64,000 nucleotides of DNA, taken from positions 62,001-126,000 of the forward strand of contig JAFZOL010000005.1 of NCBI GenBank assembly GCA_017550625.1. Direction: 5' to 3'. Below, one piece after another: positions 42,654 through 51,128 of this stretch (its first letter is position 1; every line of letters begins with the position of its first letter). A program made the translations under genes and the position numbers. The notes beneath the pieces are model-generated. The model made no database searches. It saw only the letters and a program-made list of their open reading frames with translations, and had not been told where the DNA came from. The stretch is from Clostridia bacterium. Lineage in GTDB: Bacteria; Bacillota; Clostridia; Oscillospirales; Acutalibacteraceae.

Positions 42654-45600
42654 ACGTAAGCCCTCCTGACCCGGTCGCGCTCCCGGTCCTCCAGCGCCTC
42701 GATCACCCGGGCCACGATGTCGTTTCCGGCGGCCGAGAGCGCCGAGGCCGTCTCCGGCGTGGCGTTGCCCGCGACGGTGATGGACAGGGTGATCGGCGCA
42801 TTGATCCCGCCCTCCGACACGGCAGGCGTCGCCGTCACGGCGCGCACGCCCGCGTCGGCGGTCTCGCCGAACGCTGCCGCAACTGTTGGGCGCAGCCGTT
42901 CGGTCTCGTTGATAAAGCCCTGCCATGTAAATCCGGCGATCTCGGCAAACACCTTCGACGGCGAGTGGATGTCGAGCTTCCCGTTCATCGCGTCAATGGC
43001 AGCCTGTCCAAGAGACGCAAAGCTCGTGCGGATCTTGCTCTCCATCAAAAGCGCTCCGTCAATAAAGCCTTGAATCGTCTGCTCGCCCTTGGTCTTCGCC
43101 TCGCCGGACAGATCCATCGCGGCGACGTCCTGCTCCATCTGGGTCTTCAGCTCGTTCATTTTTTCCGAGTAGGAGGTCGTCATCTCGGCAAGACTGTCCG
43201 CGGTCTCCTGCTGACTTACCTGCAGGTCGTTGTAATTGGTCACCAGCGCCTGCACGCTTTCGATGTCGCCGTTGCGGATCGCGTCCGCAAGCCCGGCGAT
43301 CACGTTAACGGAATCGCTGGACCCGTCGGCGAAGGAAGCCAGCACCACGTCCAGCCCCTCGACCTCGGTCGTGTACCCGCGCAGCGTCTCAATATTGGCC
43401 TGATAGTCCTTCCAATACTGGATCTGGCCCTGCAGATTCGTGTTGATCGTCGAGATCGACACCGCCGACACCTCGGCAGCCTCGTCCCACAAATGGTACT
43501 GCCCGGAAATGCTCTCCAGCGCCGCGTTGTAGGTCTCGGTGTAGGCTTCCGACAGCCGCTGCGCCTCTGCCGTCACGCTCTGCAAATAGCCGACGATATC
43601 GTCACTGCCAGAGGCGACTGCATCCCGCGTAAAGCCGTATTCATCGTAGATTGCAAGGATCTGTTTGCGCGTCGTGTTCAGCGCGCTTTCCACATCGACC
43701 GCTTCATTTACGACCTCGACCTCCTGCTCCAGCGCGGCTTTATACGCCGCATTCGTCCCGTCGAAATAGCTTATAACAGTCCCCAGCGCATTGCCGACCT
43801 GCTTGCCGAACGGCATGATTTTGTCGAATACGGCGCCGAGAACCATCCCTTTCGCTTCCGACTGCGCTTTTTTGATGGCCACATTTGAATTCGCGGATGT
43901 CACTTGGCCTTTTTCGCCGGTGTATGATGCGGACTTGTCGCTGAGCTCCGTTTCCAGATTCATGAGATCGAGCAGATGCTCCATGTCCTGCTCAAATTTC
44001 TTGCGCTCGGCCATCGCCCGCACGTAGGCGGTCAAATCGCTGACCTTCGCGGTCGGATTGGCCATGAACTCCTCATACGTGAGGTTGAGCCCACCGACGG
44101 AGCTGTTCAGGGCGTCGATTACGTTTTTCATGCGCATCTGAGACGCCGCGCTCCCGTCGGTCGCCTCGGCCATGTCCGCAAGGCGCTGGATGAGCGCCAA
44201 CGCGGTGGTCTCCTCGGCCTCGATCTGCGTCGTGCCCTCCTTCATAGAGTCCTGCAGCGCCTGATGCTTGCTCATGAGGTTATCGTAATCCGCCCGCATG
44301 TCCTCCATGCTGCGGGCATTCGCGGCATACTCGGCGTTCAGATCCTCTAACTTGTTCCGCAGCCGCAGGGCTTCGGTGGAATTCTGCCCCATCTCGTCGG
44401 ATACACGCTCATATTCCCGCTGGACAGACTGCAACTCGGCAGCCTGCCGTCGGGTCACGGGCGTCATTTCCTCCATTTCGGCCCGGGCTTCCTCCTCCTG
44501 GTGCTTGAGCGCGACAAACGCCACGGTCAAGGCCGCCACGGCGGCCATCACGATCCCCACGGGGCTCGCCAGCATCGCGGCGTTGAGCTTCAGCTGCGCG
44601 CCGGTCGCGCCGTTCGTCGCGGCGGTCTCTGCGGCCGTCGTCGCGATCTGCTTGACGCCGAGCCGCGTTTCGAGCGCGGTCAGCGTGTTTTTGATCCTTT
44701 TCACGGCCACATACGCCGTGTAGACGCCGACCAGCACGCCCGCCTCGGCGGTGATCGCGATAAGGCTCTTGAGCAGTACCGGGTGCTTTGACAAGAAGTC
44801 GTTGGTCCACCCGAGGGCGTCGGTCGCCATCTTCGCGAGGCTCTGGAACTCCTTTGAGTAGGCTTCGCCGATCGTGGTCTTCAGCGCGTCCGCGGCGGAA
44901 TCCAGCAGCGTCATCTGGCCGCGCAGATTGTCCATTTTGATGTTGGCCATCTTCTGCGCCGCGCCGGCGCAGTTCGCAATGCTGGAGGTGAGCTTGTTGT
45001 AATCGTCGTTCGTGGCGTTCAATATCGCCAGCAGCCCGGCGTAGCCCTGCTTCCCGGCAATCGCCTGCGCGTTCGCGACCTTCTCCGCTTCCGACATCTG
45101 TGAAAACGCCGCCCGCAGGCTGTCGACCGTCTGGCCGAAGCTCATCATGGTCCCGTCCGTGTTCACGACGGTAAATTCCATTTCTCCGAACGCCGCCCCG
45201 GTCAGCGTCACGCCGTTCAGAAGCCCCGTGAAGATGTTACTCAGCGCGGTACCGGCTCTCGAGCCCTTGACGCCGGCGTTGGCCATCAGGCCCACGGCGA
45301 CGGCAACGTCCTCCACGCTGTACCCGAGGGCGCCCGCCACGGGCGCGGCCTTGCGGAAGGTCTCGCCCATGATCGAAACGGAGGTGTTGGAATTCGTCGC
45401 GGCGGCGGCCAGCACGTCGGAAAATCGCCCCGTGTCGCTGGCCTTCATGCCGAACGCGGTCAGATTGTCGGTCACGATGTCCGATACCTGCGCCAGATCC
45501 TCGCCCGAGGCGGCGGCAAGCTTTAACACGCCGTCCATGCCGCTGAGCATCTGCTCCGCGTCCCAGCCCGCCATGCCCATGTAGGTCATGGCCTCGGCGC

Positions 45601-46294
45601 TCTCGGTCGCCGTGAACTTCGTCGTCGCGCCGAGATATTTCGCCTCGGCCGAAAGCGCAGCCATCTCGTTTTTCGTCGCGCCGCTAAGGGCCTCCACCGT
45701 GCTCATCGTCGCGTCAAACTCGGCAGCAAGCTCCACGCATTCCCGGTACGCCTCGCCGATCTCCTTCAGCGCGGCGGCGATCCCGGCGGCGACAAGCGCG
45801 TCGCCGACCGCCTCAAAGGCGTTCGCCCCACTCTCGCCGAACCCATCCTCCTTCCGGATAAGCTCTTCATATTCGGCGGCAAGCCGCTTACTTTCGTCCG
45901 TCAGCCGGTCGGTGTCCACCCCGGCAGCCCGCAGACCCTCGCCCATCTCCCGCAGTTTGCTGTCCTGCCGGTCCAGGCTCTCCGTCGTGCGGTCGATCTG
46001 CCGCTGCTTGTCCACGAGCTTATTGTCGAGCGCGGAGGAATACGTCCCGGTCTCCTGCATTTCCCGCTGGATGTTGTCATATTGCGTTTTGAGATCCGCA
46101 AGCCGTCTCTCCGTCTCGGCCGCGGCTCGCTGCTGCGCCTGATATCCGGCGATATCCCGCTGCAGGTCGTTGAGTCGCTTTACGTCGGCCCCGGCGTTCT
46201 GCAGCGCCTTCTGAGCCGACGAAAACGTCTGTCCGAACGCGCTGCCGAGCTTCGCCTCCAGACTCATCAGCATCTTGTATTCTTTATTCGCCAT
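42650..46294 (-). CDS. Tail tape measure protein, TP901 family
   Basis: 1214 residues. A long N-terminal coiled coil (about 15-140) precedes the TP901 core (about 190-520: LSGATKNEMAALSAEAKYLGATTKFTA, AMTYMGMAGWDAEQM, GLMANAGVKGSRAGTALSNIF). Hydrophobic segments around 530-620 probably insert in the host membrane, and further coiled coils follow. The length of this protein sets tail length. The start lies 32 bases after the chaperone extension frame. Confidence 0.95.
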   Translation of the reverse strand: MANKEYKMLMSLEAKLGSAFGQTFSSAQKALQNAGADVKRLNDLQRDIAGYQAQQRAAAETERRLADLKTQYDNIQREMQETGTYSSALDNKLVDKQRQIDRTTESLDRQDSKLREMGEGLRAAGVDTDRLTDESKRLAAEYEELIRKEDGFGESGANAFEAVGDALVAAGIAAALKEIGEAYRECVELAAEFDATMSTVEALSGATKNEMAALSAEAKYLGATTKFTATESAEAMTYMGMAGWDAEQMLSGMDGVLKLAAASGEDLAQVSDIVTDNLTAFGMKASDTGRFSDVLAAAATNSNTSVSIMGETFRKAAPVAGALGYSVEDVAVAVGLMANAGVKGSRAGTALSNIFTGLLNGVTLTGAAFGEMEFTVVNTDGTMMSFGQTVDSLRAAFSQMSEAEKVANAQAIAGKQGYAGLLAILNATNDDYNKLTSSIANCAGAAQKMANIKMDNLRGQMTLLDSAADALKTTIGEAYSKEFQSLAKMATDALGWTNDFLSKHPVLLKSLIAITAEAGVLVGVYTAYVAVKRIKNTLTALETRLGVKQIATTAAETAATNGATGAQLKLNAAMLASPVGIVMAAVAALTVAFVALKHQEEEARAEMEEMTPVTRRQAAELQSVQREYERVSDEMGQNSTEALRLRNKLEDLNAEYAANARSMEDMRADYDNLMSKHQALQDSMKEGTTQIEAEETTALALIQRLADMAEATDGSAASQMRMKNVIDALNSSVGGLNLTYEEFMANPTAKVSDLTAYVRAMAERKKFEQDMEHLLDLMNLETELSDKSASYTGEKGQVTSANSNVAIKKAQSEAKGMVLGAVFDKIMPFGKQVGNALGTVISYFDGTNAAYKAALEQEVEVVNEAVDVESALNTTRKQILAIYDEYGFTRDAVASGSDDIVGYLQSVTAEAQRLSEAYTETYNAALESISGQYHLWDEAAEVSAVSISTINTNLQGQIQYWKDYQANIETLRGYTTEVEGLDVVLASFADGSSDSVNVIAGLADAIRNGDIESVQALVTNYNDLQVSQQETADSLAEMTTSYSEKMNELKTQMEQDVAAMDLSGEAKTKGEQTIQGFIDGALLMESKIRTSFASLGQAAIDAMNGKLDIHSPSKVFAEIAGFTWQGFINETERLRPTVAAAFGETADAGVRAVTATPAVSEGGINAPITLSITVAGNATPETASALSAAGNDIVARVIEALEDRERDRVRRAYV

Positions 46295-46325
46295 CTCAAC
46301 GCCTCGCTTTTCTTTTGGCCTCCGC

Positions 46326-46505
46326 TTACTTCATCTGCTCGCGCGCGGCCTTGATCTCTTCCTCCACGGCAGCGTCCGCGTCCAGCCACCGGTTAAACAC
46401 CTTCAGCCGCATCCCGGACCACACGGTCACCGCCGTGCTGTTTTTCCGTGCCATCACCAGCACGTTCATGCGGTACCGTTTTAAGTCTCGGATCCCGCAC
46501 TCAGT
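46326..46505 (-). CDS. Tail assembly chaperone extension (E'), reached by -1 frameshift
   Basis: This frame is open from the slippery site at 46511-46505 to TAA 46328-46326 and adds 59 residues (TECGIRDLKRYR, then MNVLVMARKN and onward to EEEIKAAREQMK) to the upstream gpE-like protein. An internal ATG at 46469 has no clear ribosome binding site. The frameshift product would have 159 residues, close to P2 gpE+E'. Acting with gpE it would coat the tape measure during tail assembly. Confidence 0.8.
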   Translation of the reverse strand, partial: TECGIRDLKRYRMNVLVMARKNSTAVTVWSGMRLKVFNRWLDADAAVEEEIKAAREQMK

Positions 46506-46804
46506 AAAAAAGAGCGCGCCTTATTTTTGATCTGCTCAAACTGCACGATCGACAGCTTGCGGAAAAAGTCCGCGCCGATGGGGCTCGTACAGGCCTTCGC
46601 CGCCATGCGGATGAGGTATTCGGTAGAAAACGCCGCCACAGGGGCGCTTTTCCCAAGGCTCGCCAGCTCCTCGTCGATATTCAGCGCGTCGTCGCCGGTC
46701 AGAGCGTCGAAGTCGAATTCGAGCGAGGAATATGTTACGCCGTCGTATTCGACCGGCTTCTTGATTTCCAGTTTATAGAGCTCCTGCTCCTTCTGTTTTT
46801 CCAT
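46481..46804 (-). CDS. Tail assembly chaperone gpE-like
   Basis: 107 residues, acidic (YKLEIKKPVEYDGVTYSSLEFDFDALTGDDAL) with a helical C-terminus that ends KNKARSFLLSAGSET. This is the phage tail assembly chaperone family found between tube and tape measure. The Ser-Phe-Leu codons near the C-terminus form the slippery T TTT TTA. Confidence 0.9.
   Translation of the reverse strand: MEKQKEQELYKLEIKKPVEYDGVTYSSLEFDFDALTGDDALNIDEELASLGKSAPVAAFSTEYLIRMAAKACTSPIGADFFRKLSIVQFEQIKNKARSFLLSAGSET
46505..46511 (-). promoter_or_regulatory. Programmed -1 ribosomal frameshift site
   Basis: On the leftward strand T TTT TTA lies in exact X XXY YYZ register with the gpE frame (codons Phe99 and Leu100). Slippage by -1 enters an open frame of 59 codons, while the zero frame ends eight codons later. 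Confidence 0.85.
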
Positions 46805-46836
46805 GGTTCATCCTTTCCGCGCCGACCGGCGCTTTC

Positions 46837-46870
46837 AAAAAAATCGGAGAGGAGCATTCGCCCCTCTCCG
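46837..46870 (-). terminator. Internal terminator after the tail tube gene
   Basis: CGGAGAGG (46845-46852) pairs with CCTCTCCG (46863-46870); on the leftward transcript a run of seven T residues follows. It would reduce transcription of the tape measure and later genes relative to sheath and tube. Confidence 0.75.
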
Positions 46871-46878
46871 TTTGTGCG

Positions 46879-47391
46879 TTATTTTCCGAGGGCGCGCGCG
46901 ACCTCTTCGAGCCGGTTCACGCCGTCGGGGCCCTTGTCGATCCAGTGCGTGGGATCGAAGTGGCGCATGAGCTTGCCGTCCACGATATGCTTGTACGAAA
47001 GCACGCTCATCTCCACCTTCGCGTTCTGCGAGGCGGCGGGCGCCAGCTCGCCGCCGGTGTGGTTCAGCGGCACGGTCTCGAGGATGTACTTATGCGGCTT
47101 TACCACAATCTTGCCGCGCACGTCGTCGTATTCCTCCTTCGCCGCCCTGAGATCGAGCAGATGCCGTCTGTCCTCCGCGAGCTTATACGCGCCCGCCGGG
47201 GAGTCCACGAATTCGATCGTCACCTTCATGGCGTCCCGGTGCCCCACCACGGGCAGCTCAATGTCGCCCGCGATCCCGGCGCCGTTCACCGTGAACGTTT
47301 TCGAATTCATGTCCGGCATCGTGACCTTCGCGGTGCCGAGGTATTCGCTGCCGTTTTCGTAGATCTTATAGTTTATGGTTCCTGCGTCCAT
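46879..47391 (-). CDS. Tail tube protein (FII-like)
   Basis: 170 residues with MDAGTINYKIYENGSEYLGTAKVTMPDM and ELPVVGHRDAMKVTIEFVDS, typical of the P2 FII tail tube family. It follows the sheath gene by 13 bases and precedes a terminator, consistent with high expression. Confidence 0.93.
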   Translation of the reverse strand: MDAGTINYKIYENGSEYLGTAKVTMPDMNSKTFTVNGAGIAGDIELPVVGHRDAMKVTIEFVDSPAGAYKLAEDRRHLLDLRAAKEEYDDVRGKIVVKPHKYILETVPLNHTGGELAPAASQNAKVEMSVLSYKHIVDGKLMRHFDPTHWIDKGPDGVNRLEEVARALGK

Positions 47392-47404
47392 CTAAGTCAC
47401 CTCC

Positions 47405-48817
47405 TTACACGTTAAGCGCGCTGACAAGCAGCTCGGCGTCGAATTCGACCACGAAATCGATGCGCTGCGCGGGCACGGGCGCTGCGGCGCGGGCGTCGAG
47501 CCGGAACTTACCGGCCAGCAGCTCGCCGGTGGGGTTGTTGTCGCCGACGTAGGCGATCTCGCCGCCGAGCAGCGCGCCCTCTCCGGTCAGGCCCGCAAGC
47601 CACGAATTGAAGTTGTTCACCACCGCGTCCACCAGCACGCTCGTCAGCGGCCGGTCCACGTAGCTCCAGAAGGTGTTGACGAACGTATTGCAGATGAAGT
47701 CCATCATGCGGTTCGTGCAGAGGAACACCTTCGCCACGTCCGTCTCTCCGGCGGTGTGGCAGCCCGTGTAGTTGCCCCAGGCGCGCCAGCCGTCGTAATT
47801 GAGCGCGGTCACAACGCCCGCGCCCACGCTCACCACGTCCGCCTGCCCGACCGACAGGTTCACTTCCGTCCCGTCGGCGGTCACGCAGCCGGTGATCGGC
47901 AGCGCCTTGTTCGAGGGGCTTTCAAACGGAATGCCGCCGTTTTCGGCGTCGGTCGCGGCGATCAGGCCGACCAGCACGGTGCTCAGGTGCATCCGTTTTT
48001 CGCCGACGGTCGCCATCGGCCAGCAGACGACCATATTCGGGTCGGTGTAGCCGAGCGTCTGCGCCTTGGCGCGCACCGCGCCGGGCGTCGAAGCGCCGTT
48101 CGTCGCGTCGGAGGGCAGATCCACGACCGCCTTGCCCTTGAACAGCCCGTTGATGCTCGGTGCCTTCGCCGCCATCAGCAGCGCCATCGAGGCGGTCTCG
48201 GAAAGACCGGGCGCGGCGATCAGATCCGGCACCACGCCGAACTTCGTCTTGCATTCCTCGATCCTTTCGATCGCGGCCATGGCCTCCTCGATCGTAATGG
48301 AATCGGGGTCTGCCTTGTTGCCCGCCACGTTCAGCGTGGTCGCGGCGTAATAGGTCGAGGTGGATTTCAGCGTGACGATCAGCTCCGTGCCGTCGTAGGA
48401 TTTGGTGTAATCCGTCGCGGGCACGGTCGTTTCCCCGCTCTTGACCACAAGCGCGCTGTCGTCGAGGTAGTCGGGCAGCCGGATGCAGTGGTCTTCCACG
48501 TCAAAGTCCTTCGCAGCGGCGGCGGTCTTGTGCGTCGCCGGGTCGAAGATATTGCAAAGAACGGCGGGCGCCATCGCCGCAAGGCGCAGGTGGCCGTACA
48601 TCGCTTCGCACAGGCCCCAAACGTCAAAGTCCTCGGAATAGCCGAGCTTTTCCACCGCCTCCGCGAACGAATACACGATCACGAGGTCGCCGTCAGAGGC
48701 GGCGGCGGTGTGCTTCGGCGCGGCGCCGATAAAAAACGGGATCCCGGTGGACCCCTGCGTCACCGACACGAAATTCGTGTCGCTCTTTTTGGTGTTGATA
48801 CCGTGATTCAAAGCCAA
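47405..48817 (-). CDS. Tail sheath protein (FI-like)
   Basis: 470 residues. The N-terminus (GINTKKSDTNFVSVTQGSTGIPFFIGAAP) and C-terminus (FLCTNRMMDFICNTFVNTFWSYVDRPL, FNSWLAGLTGEGALLGGEI, ARAAAPVPAQRIDFVVEFD) match P2-like sheath proteins. The sheath contracts to drive the tube into the cell and defines this phage as a myovirus type. Confidence 0.96.
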   Translation of the reverse strand: MALNHGINTKKSDTNFVSVTQGSTGIPFFIGAAPKHTAAASDGDLVIVYSFAEAVEKLGYSEDFDVWGLCEAMYGHLRLAAMAPAVLCNIFDPATHKTAAAAKDFDVEDHCIRLPDYLDDSALVVKSGETTVPATDYTKSYDGTELIVTLKSTSTYYAATTLNVAGNKADPDSITIEEAMAAIERIEECKTKFGVVPDLIAAPGLSETASMALLMAAKAPSINGLFKGKAVVDLPSDATNGASTPGAVRAKAQTLGYTDPNMVVCWPMATVGEKRMHLSTVLVGLIAATDAENGGIPFESPSNKALPITGCVTADGTEVNLSVGQADVVSVGAGVVTALNYDGWRAWGNYTGCHTAGETDVAKVFLCTNRMMDFICNTFVNTFWSYVDRPLTSVLVDAVVNNFNSWLAGLTGEGALLGGEIAYVGDNNPTGELLAGKFRLDARAAAPVPAQRIDFVVEFDAELLVSALNV

Positions 48818-48830
48818 GGTTCATTCCTCC

Positions 48831-49106
48831 TCACTTATTCAGGATTGCCTGATAGTACTGCCACTTCTCGCCGCGCCGCGCGGCAAGGGCGGCGTTCGTC
48901 GCCCGCACGTCCTCGGCGGGCACGACCAGCTCCTCGATCTCCGGCACGGCGGCGACGGCGGCGGCAATATCGCGCAGCACGTCCTCGCGCGTCCCGGCAA
49001 AGATCGCCGCGTGCTGAATGAGCCCGCGCTTCGACGGACCGAGGTAGATCCACACCCGCGCGGCGGCTTCAGCGGCAGCCTTTTGCGCTTTCTTTTTGTT
49101 TGCCAT
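48831..49106 (-). CDS. Small phage protein of the connector-sheath gap
   Basis: 91 residues. A Lys/Ala-rich N-terminus (MANKKKAQKAAAEAAARV) precedes WIYLGPSKRGLIQHAAIFAGTREDVL. It resembles small clostridial-phage proteins found before the sheath gene. Function unknown. Confidence 0.65.
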   Translation of the reverse strand: MANKKKAQKAAAEAAARVWIYLGPSKRGLIQHAAIFAGTREDVLRDIAAAVAAVPEIEELVVPAEDVRATNAALAARRGEKWQYYQAILNK

Positions 49107-49120
49107 GTTGTTCTCCTTTG

Positions 49121-49618
49121 TTACATACCGTCGCGCCGGCGAACGGGCGGGCAGAAAAACGTCCCGAACATCTCTCCGGCGTAATACGGCGCGGTGTCGT
49201 CGGTGTAAACAAGGCTCTCGAGCCCCGCGTCGGTATCGAGCTTGAAGGCGTCGCCGACGATCGGCTCGCCCAGCAGCCCCAGCCGCACCCGGTCCATCAC
49301 GTTCATGAGCTGCGCCGCGCCAGCCTCTTCATCCTCGCAGTAGGTCACGAAGATCATGCGGATGACGGCGGTGGAATCCTCCCACCGCCCCGTTTTCTGC
49401 ACGTCGATGCCGTTCACGAACTGAATGATGATATAGGGCGCGAGCTTCTTCGCGTGGCTGGAATTCGAGAGCCGCATTTTGTAGATCTCCGGCGCTCGCT
49501 CGATCACCTCCACGTCGCCCTTCTGCAGGGCGGCTGGCAGCCGCATGTCGCCGGTCCATTCGCCGAGTCTCGTTTTCAGCGCCTCCAAAAGCGCCAGCCT
49601 CGTCTGATTGATCTCCAT
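49121..49618 (-). CDS. Phage head-tail or tail-terminator-like protein
   Basis: 165 residues from ATG 49618, seven bases after GGAGGG. It has an N-terminal helix (RLALLEALKTRLGEW), then strands with APYIIIQFVNGIDVQ and VIRMIFVTYCEDEE, a layout seen in tail terminator or gp37-type proteins. The role is inferred from position between gpZ-like protein and sheath. Confidence 0.6.
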   Translation of the reverse strand: MEINQTRLALLEALKTRLGEWTGDMRLPAALQKGDVEVIERAPEIYKMRLSNSSHAKKLAPYIIIQFVNGIDVQKTGRWEDSTAVIRMIFVTYCEDEEAGAAQLMNVMDRVRLGLLGEPIVGDAFKLDTDAGLESLVYTDDTAPYYAGEMFGTFFCPPVRRRDGM

Positions 49619-49620
49619 CG

Positions 49621-50232
49621 TCATGCCCTCCAGCCGTTTAATAGCGCCAGGATCTCATGATCGATGCGCTGCTCGAATTTTTCCCGGATCCGGTCGCCGA
49701 CCTCCTGACTCAGGTCCTCGTTATAAGAGAGCATCTGCGGCACAGAGGGGCCGTACAGCTCCCTGATCGGCATACGCTCCTCGCCCACGCGCTCGAAGAT
49801 CCCAACGTGACCGTATTTCCCGACCGTCCGGCTGAACGCGTGCTCCAGCGTCTTCTGTGCGTTTTCGCGCTTCACCTTCGCCGAAACGCGCCCGTCCCGG
49901 CTCGCGCGCGCGCCGAATTTCGCCAGCGGAATGTGGATCCCCGCGAATTCGATCGAAACGGTCGTCCCGGAGGCGTCGGTCACGTAGTGGCGCCGGTCCT
50001 TCGTGTAGGACTTGAAGGTCGAAGCGCCCAGCACGTACGACTTCAGGATCTCCTTTTGCGCGAGCATCGCGCCGGAGCTGGTCGCGCGCCGGAGGGCGGA
50101 CCCGATCGCCTTCGACGCGCCGTTTTTGATCCCGGCCAAAGCCTTCACGGCGCGCTCGATCCCGCCGTCGCCGCCCACGTCGTCGGAAACCACAAGCCCG
50201 ATTCCAATGCCGTCGCCTGTAATCTCGCTCAT
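49621..50232 (-). CDS. Minor tail / tail completion protein (GPZ-like)
   Basis: 203 residues with IERAVKALAGIKNGASKAIGSALRRATSSGAMLAQKEILKSYVLG, the start of prophage minor tail protein Z, and PIRELYGPSVPQML in the C-terminal half. It likely joins head to tail. It overlaps the next upstream gene by four bases. Confidence 0.75.
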   Translation of the reverse strand: MSEITGDGIGIGLVVSDDVGGDGGIERAVKALAGIKNGASKAIGSALRRATSSGAMLAQKEILKSYVLGASTFKSYTKDRRHYVTDASGTTVSIEFAGIHIPLAKFGARASRDGRVSAKVKRENAQKTLEHAFSRTVGKYGHVGIFERVGEERMPIRELYGPSVPQMLSYNEDLSQEVGDRIREKFEQRIDHEILALLNGWRA

Positions 50233-50615
50233 TCGTCAAACGCCTCCAGCTCCAAGATCAGCATGCCCATCTCCGCGTCGCTTTTCACGATGCGGTAGCG
50301 GCGCCAGTATTCGTCATAGGCGGCCTCGCCGTCCCGGAATTCGATCCACTGGCCCGCCTCCGGCACGACCGGGAAATCCCGCTCTGCTAAGTGCGCCACG
50401 GTGGAGGCGACGTGGACCCCGCCGAGATTGCCGCGCTCGCGCGCTGCCCGGCCCATCGTCAACGTCGGGCTCGGCGTCTGCAGGTTTTCGCTCAGCACAA
50501 CGGGGATATCGGCGTAAACCGCCCCGTCATACCGCACGTCCATCCGCTCGGCGAACTCGTCGTCGTTCAGAAACACCTGCAGTACGTCGCTCTCGATCTG
50601 CTCCTTAAAGGTCAT
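50229..50615 (-). CDS. Phage head-tail joining-type protein
   Basis: 128 residues from ATG 50615 after GGGGAGGA. MTFKEQIESDVLQVFLNDDEFAERMDVRYDG is typical of small clostridial-phage connector proteins (a conserved NxxEFA segment), and the protein ends in a strand pair (YRIVKSDAEMGMLILELE). It overlaps the preceding gene by eleven bases. Confidence 0.65.
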   Translation of the reverse strand: MTFKEQIESDVLQVFLNDDEFAERMDVRYDGAVYADIPVVLSENLQTPSPTLTMGRAARERGNLGGVHVASTVAHLAERDFPVVPEAGQWIEFRDGEAAYDEYWRRYRIVKSDAEMGMLILELEAFDE

Positions 50616-51048
50616 CCACAACGTCCTCCCCGTCGTCGGGCACATCCGGGCTGTCCCCGTCCTCGTGGGCGGCTTCGGTCTCGGCGAGGATCAGCGCGGC
50701 GTAGTCCGCTTTTTTCATCCCGACGCGATAGGGCACGCCGAGCTCCGCCCCGATCTTTTTGAGCTCGGGCAGCGTCATCTCGGCAAACGTCTTTTTCGCG
50801 TCGGTCCCGCCCCGCTCGGGGGCGCTTTTTGCGGGTGCGCCGAATCCCGGCGCCGCCGACGGCTTTGCCTTGTCGGCGGTTGCAACCGCCGGGAAAGCCG
50901 CGTCGTCTGCCCGTTCGGCAACTCCTGCGGCGATCAGCCTTTCGCCCTCCTCGGGGGCGATCTCAAAGGCGGGGGAGCCCGGCCGCATCAGCCGGACCCG
51001 GCCGTTTACGTGCAGCCCATAGCCGCCGTGTACGATCTTGATTTTCAT
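50605..51048 (-). CDS. Phage protein with a SAP/HeH-like helical domain
   Basis: 147 residues. An N-terminal strand domain (VHGGYGLHVNGRVRLMRPGSPAFEIAPEEGERLIAAGVAE), a Pro/Ala/Lys-rich linker, and MTLPELKKIGAELGVPYRVGMKKADYAALIL, a helix-extended-loop-helix of the HeH/SAP type (about 90-122), are followed by an acidic tail. Such proteins lie downstream of the capsid gene in many phages and may bind nucleic acid or act as connectors. Confidence 0.65.
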   Translation of the reverse strand: MKIKIVHGGYGLHVNGRVRLMRPGSPAFEIAPEEGERLIAAGVAERADDAAFPAVATADKAKPSAAPGFGAPAKSAPERGGTDAKKTFAEMTLPELKKIGAELGVPYRVGMKKADYAALILAETEAAHEDGDSPDVPDDGEDVVDDL

Positions 51049-51128
51049 ACTGCATGGTTCCTTTCGTCGTTTTATGGTCCGTGCGCCCGCCGCCGAAGGC
51101 GGTCTTTATCCGAGCGTCAGCGAGGATT

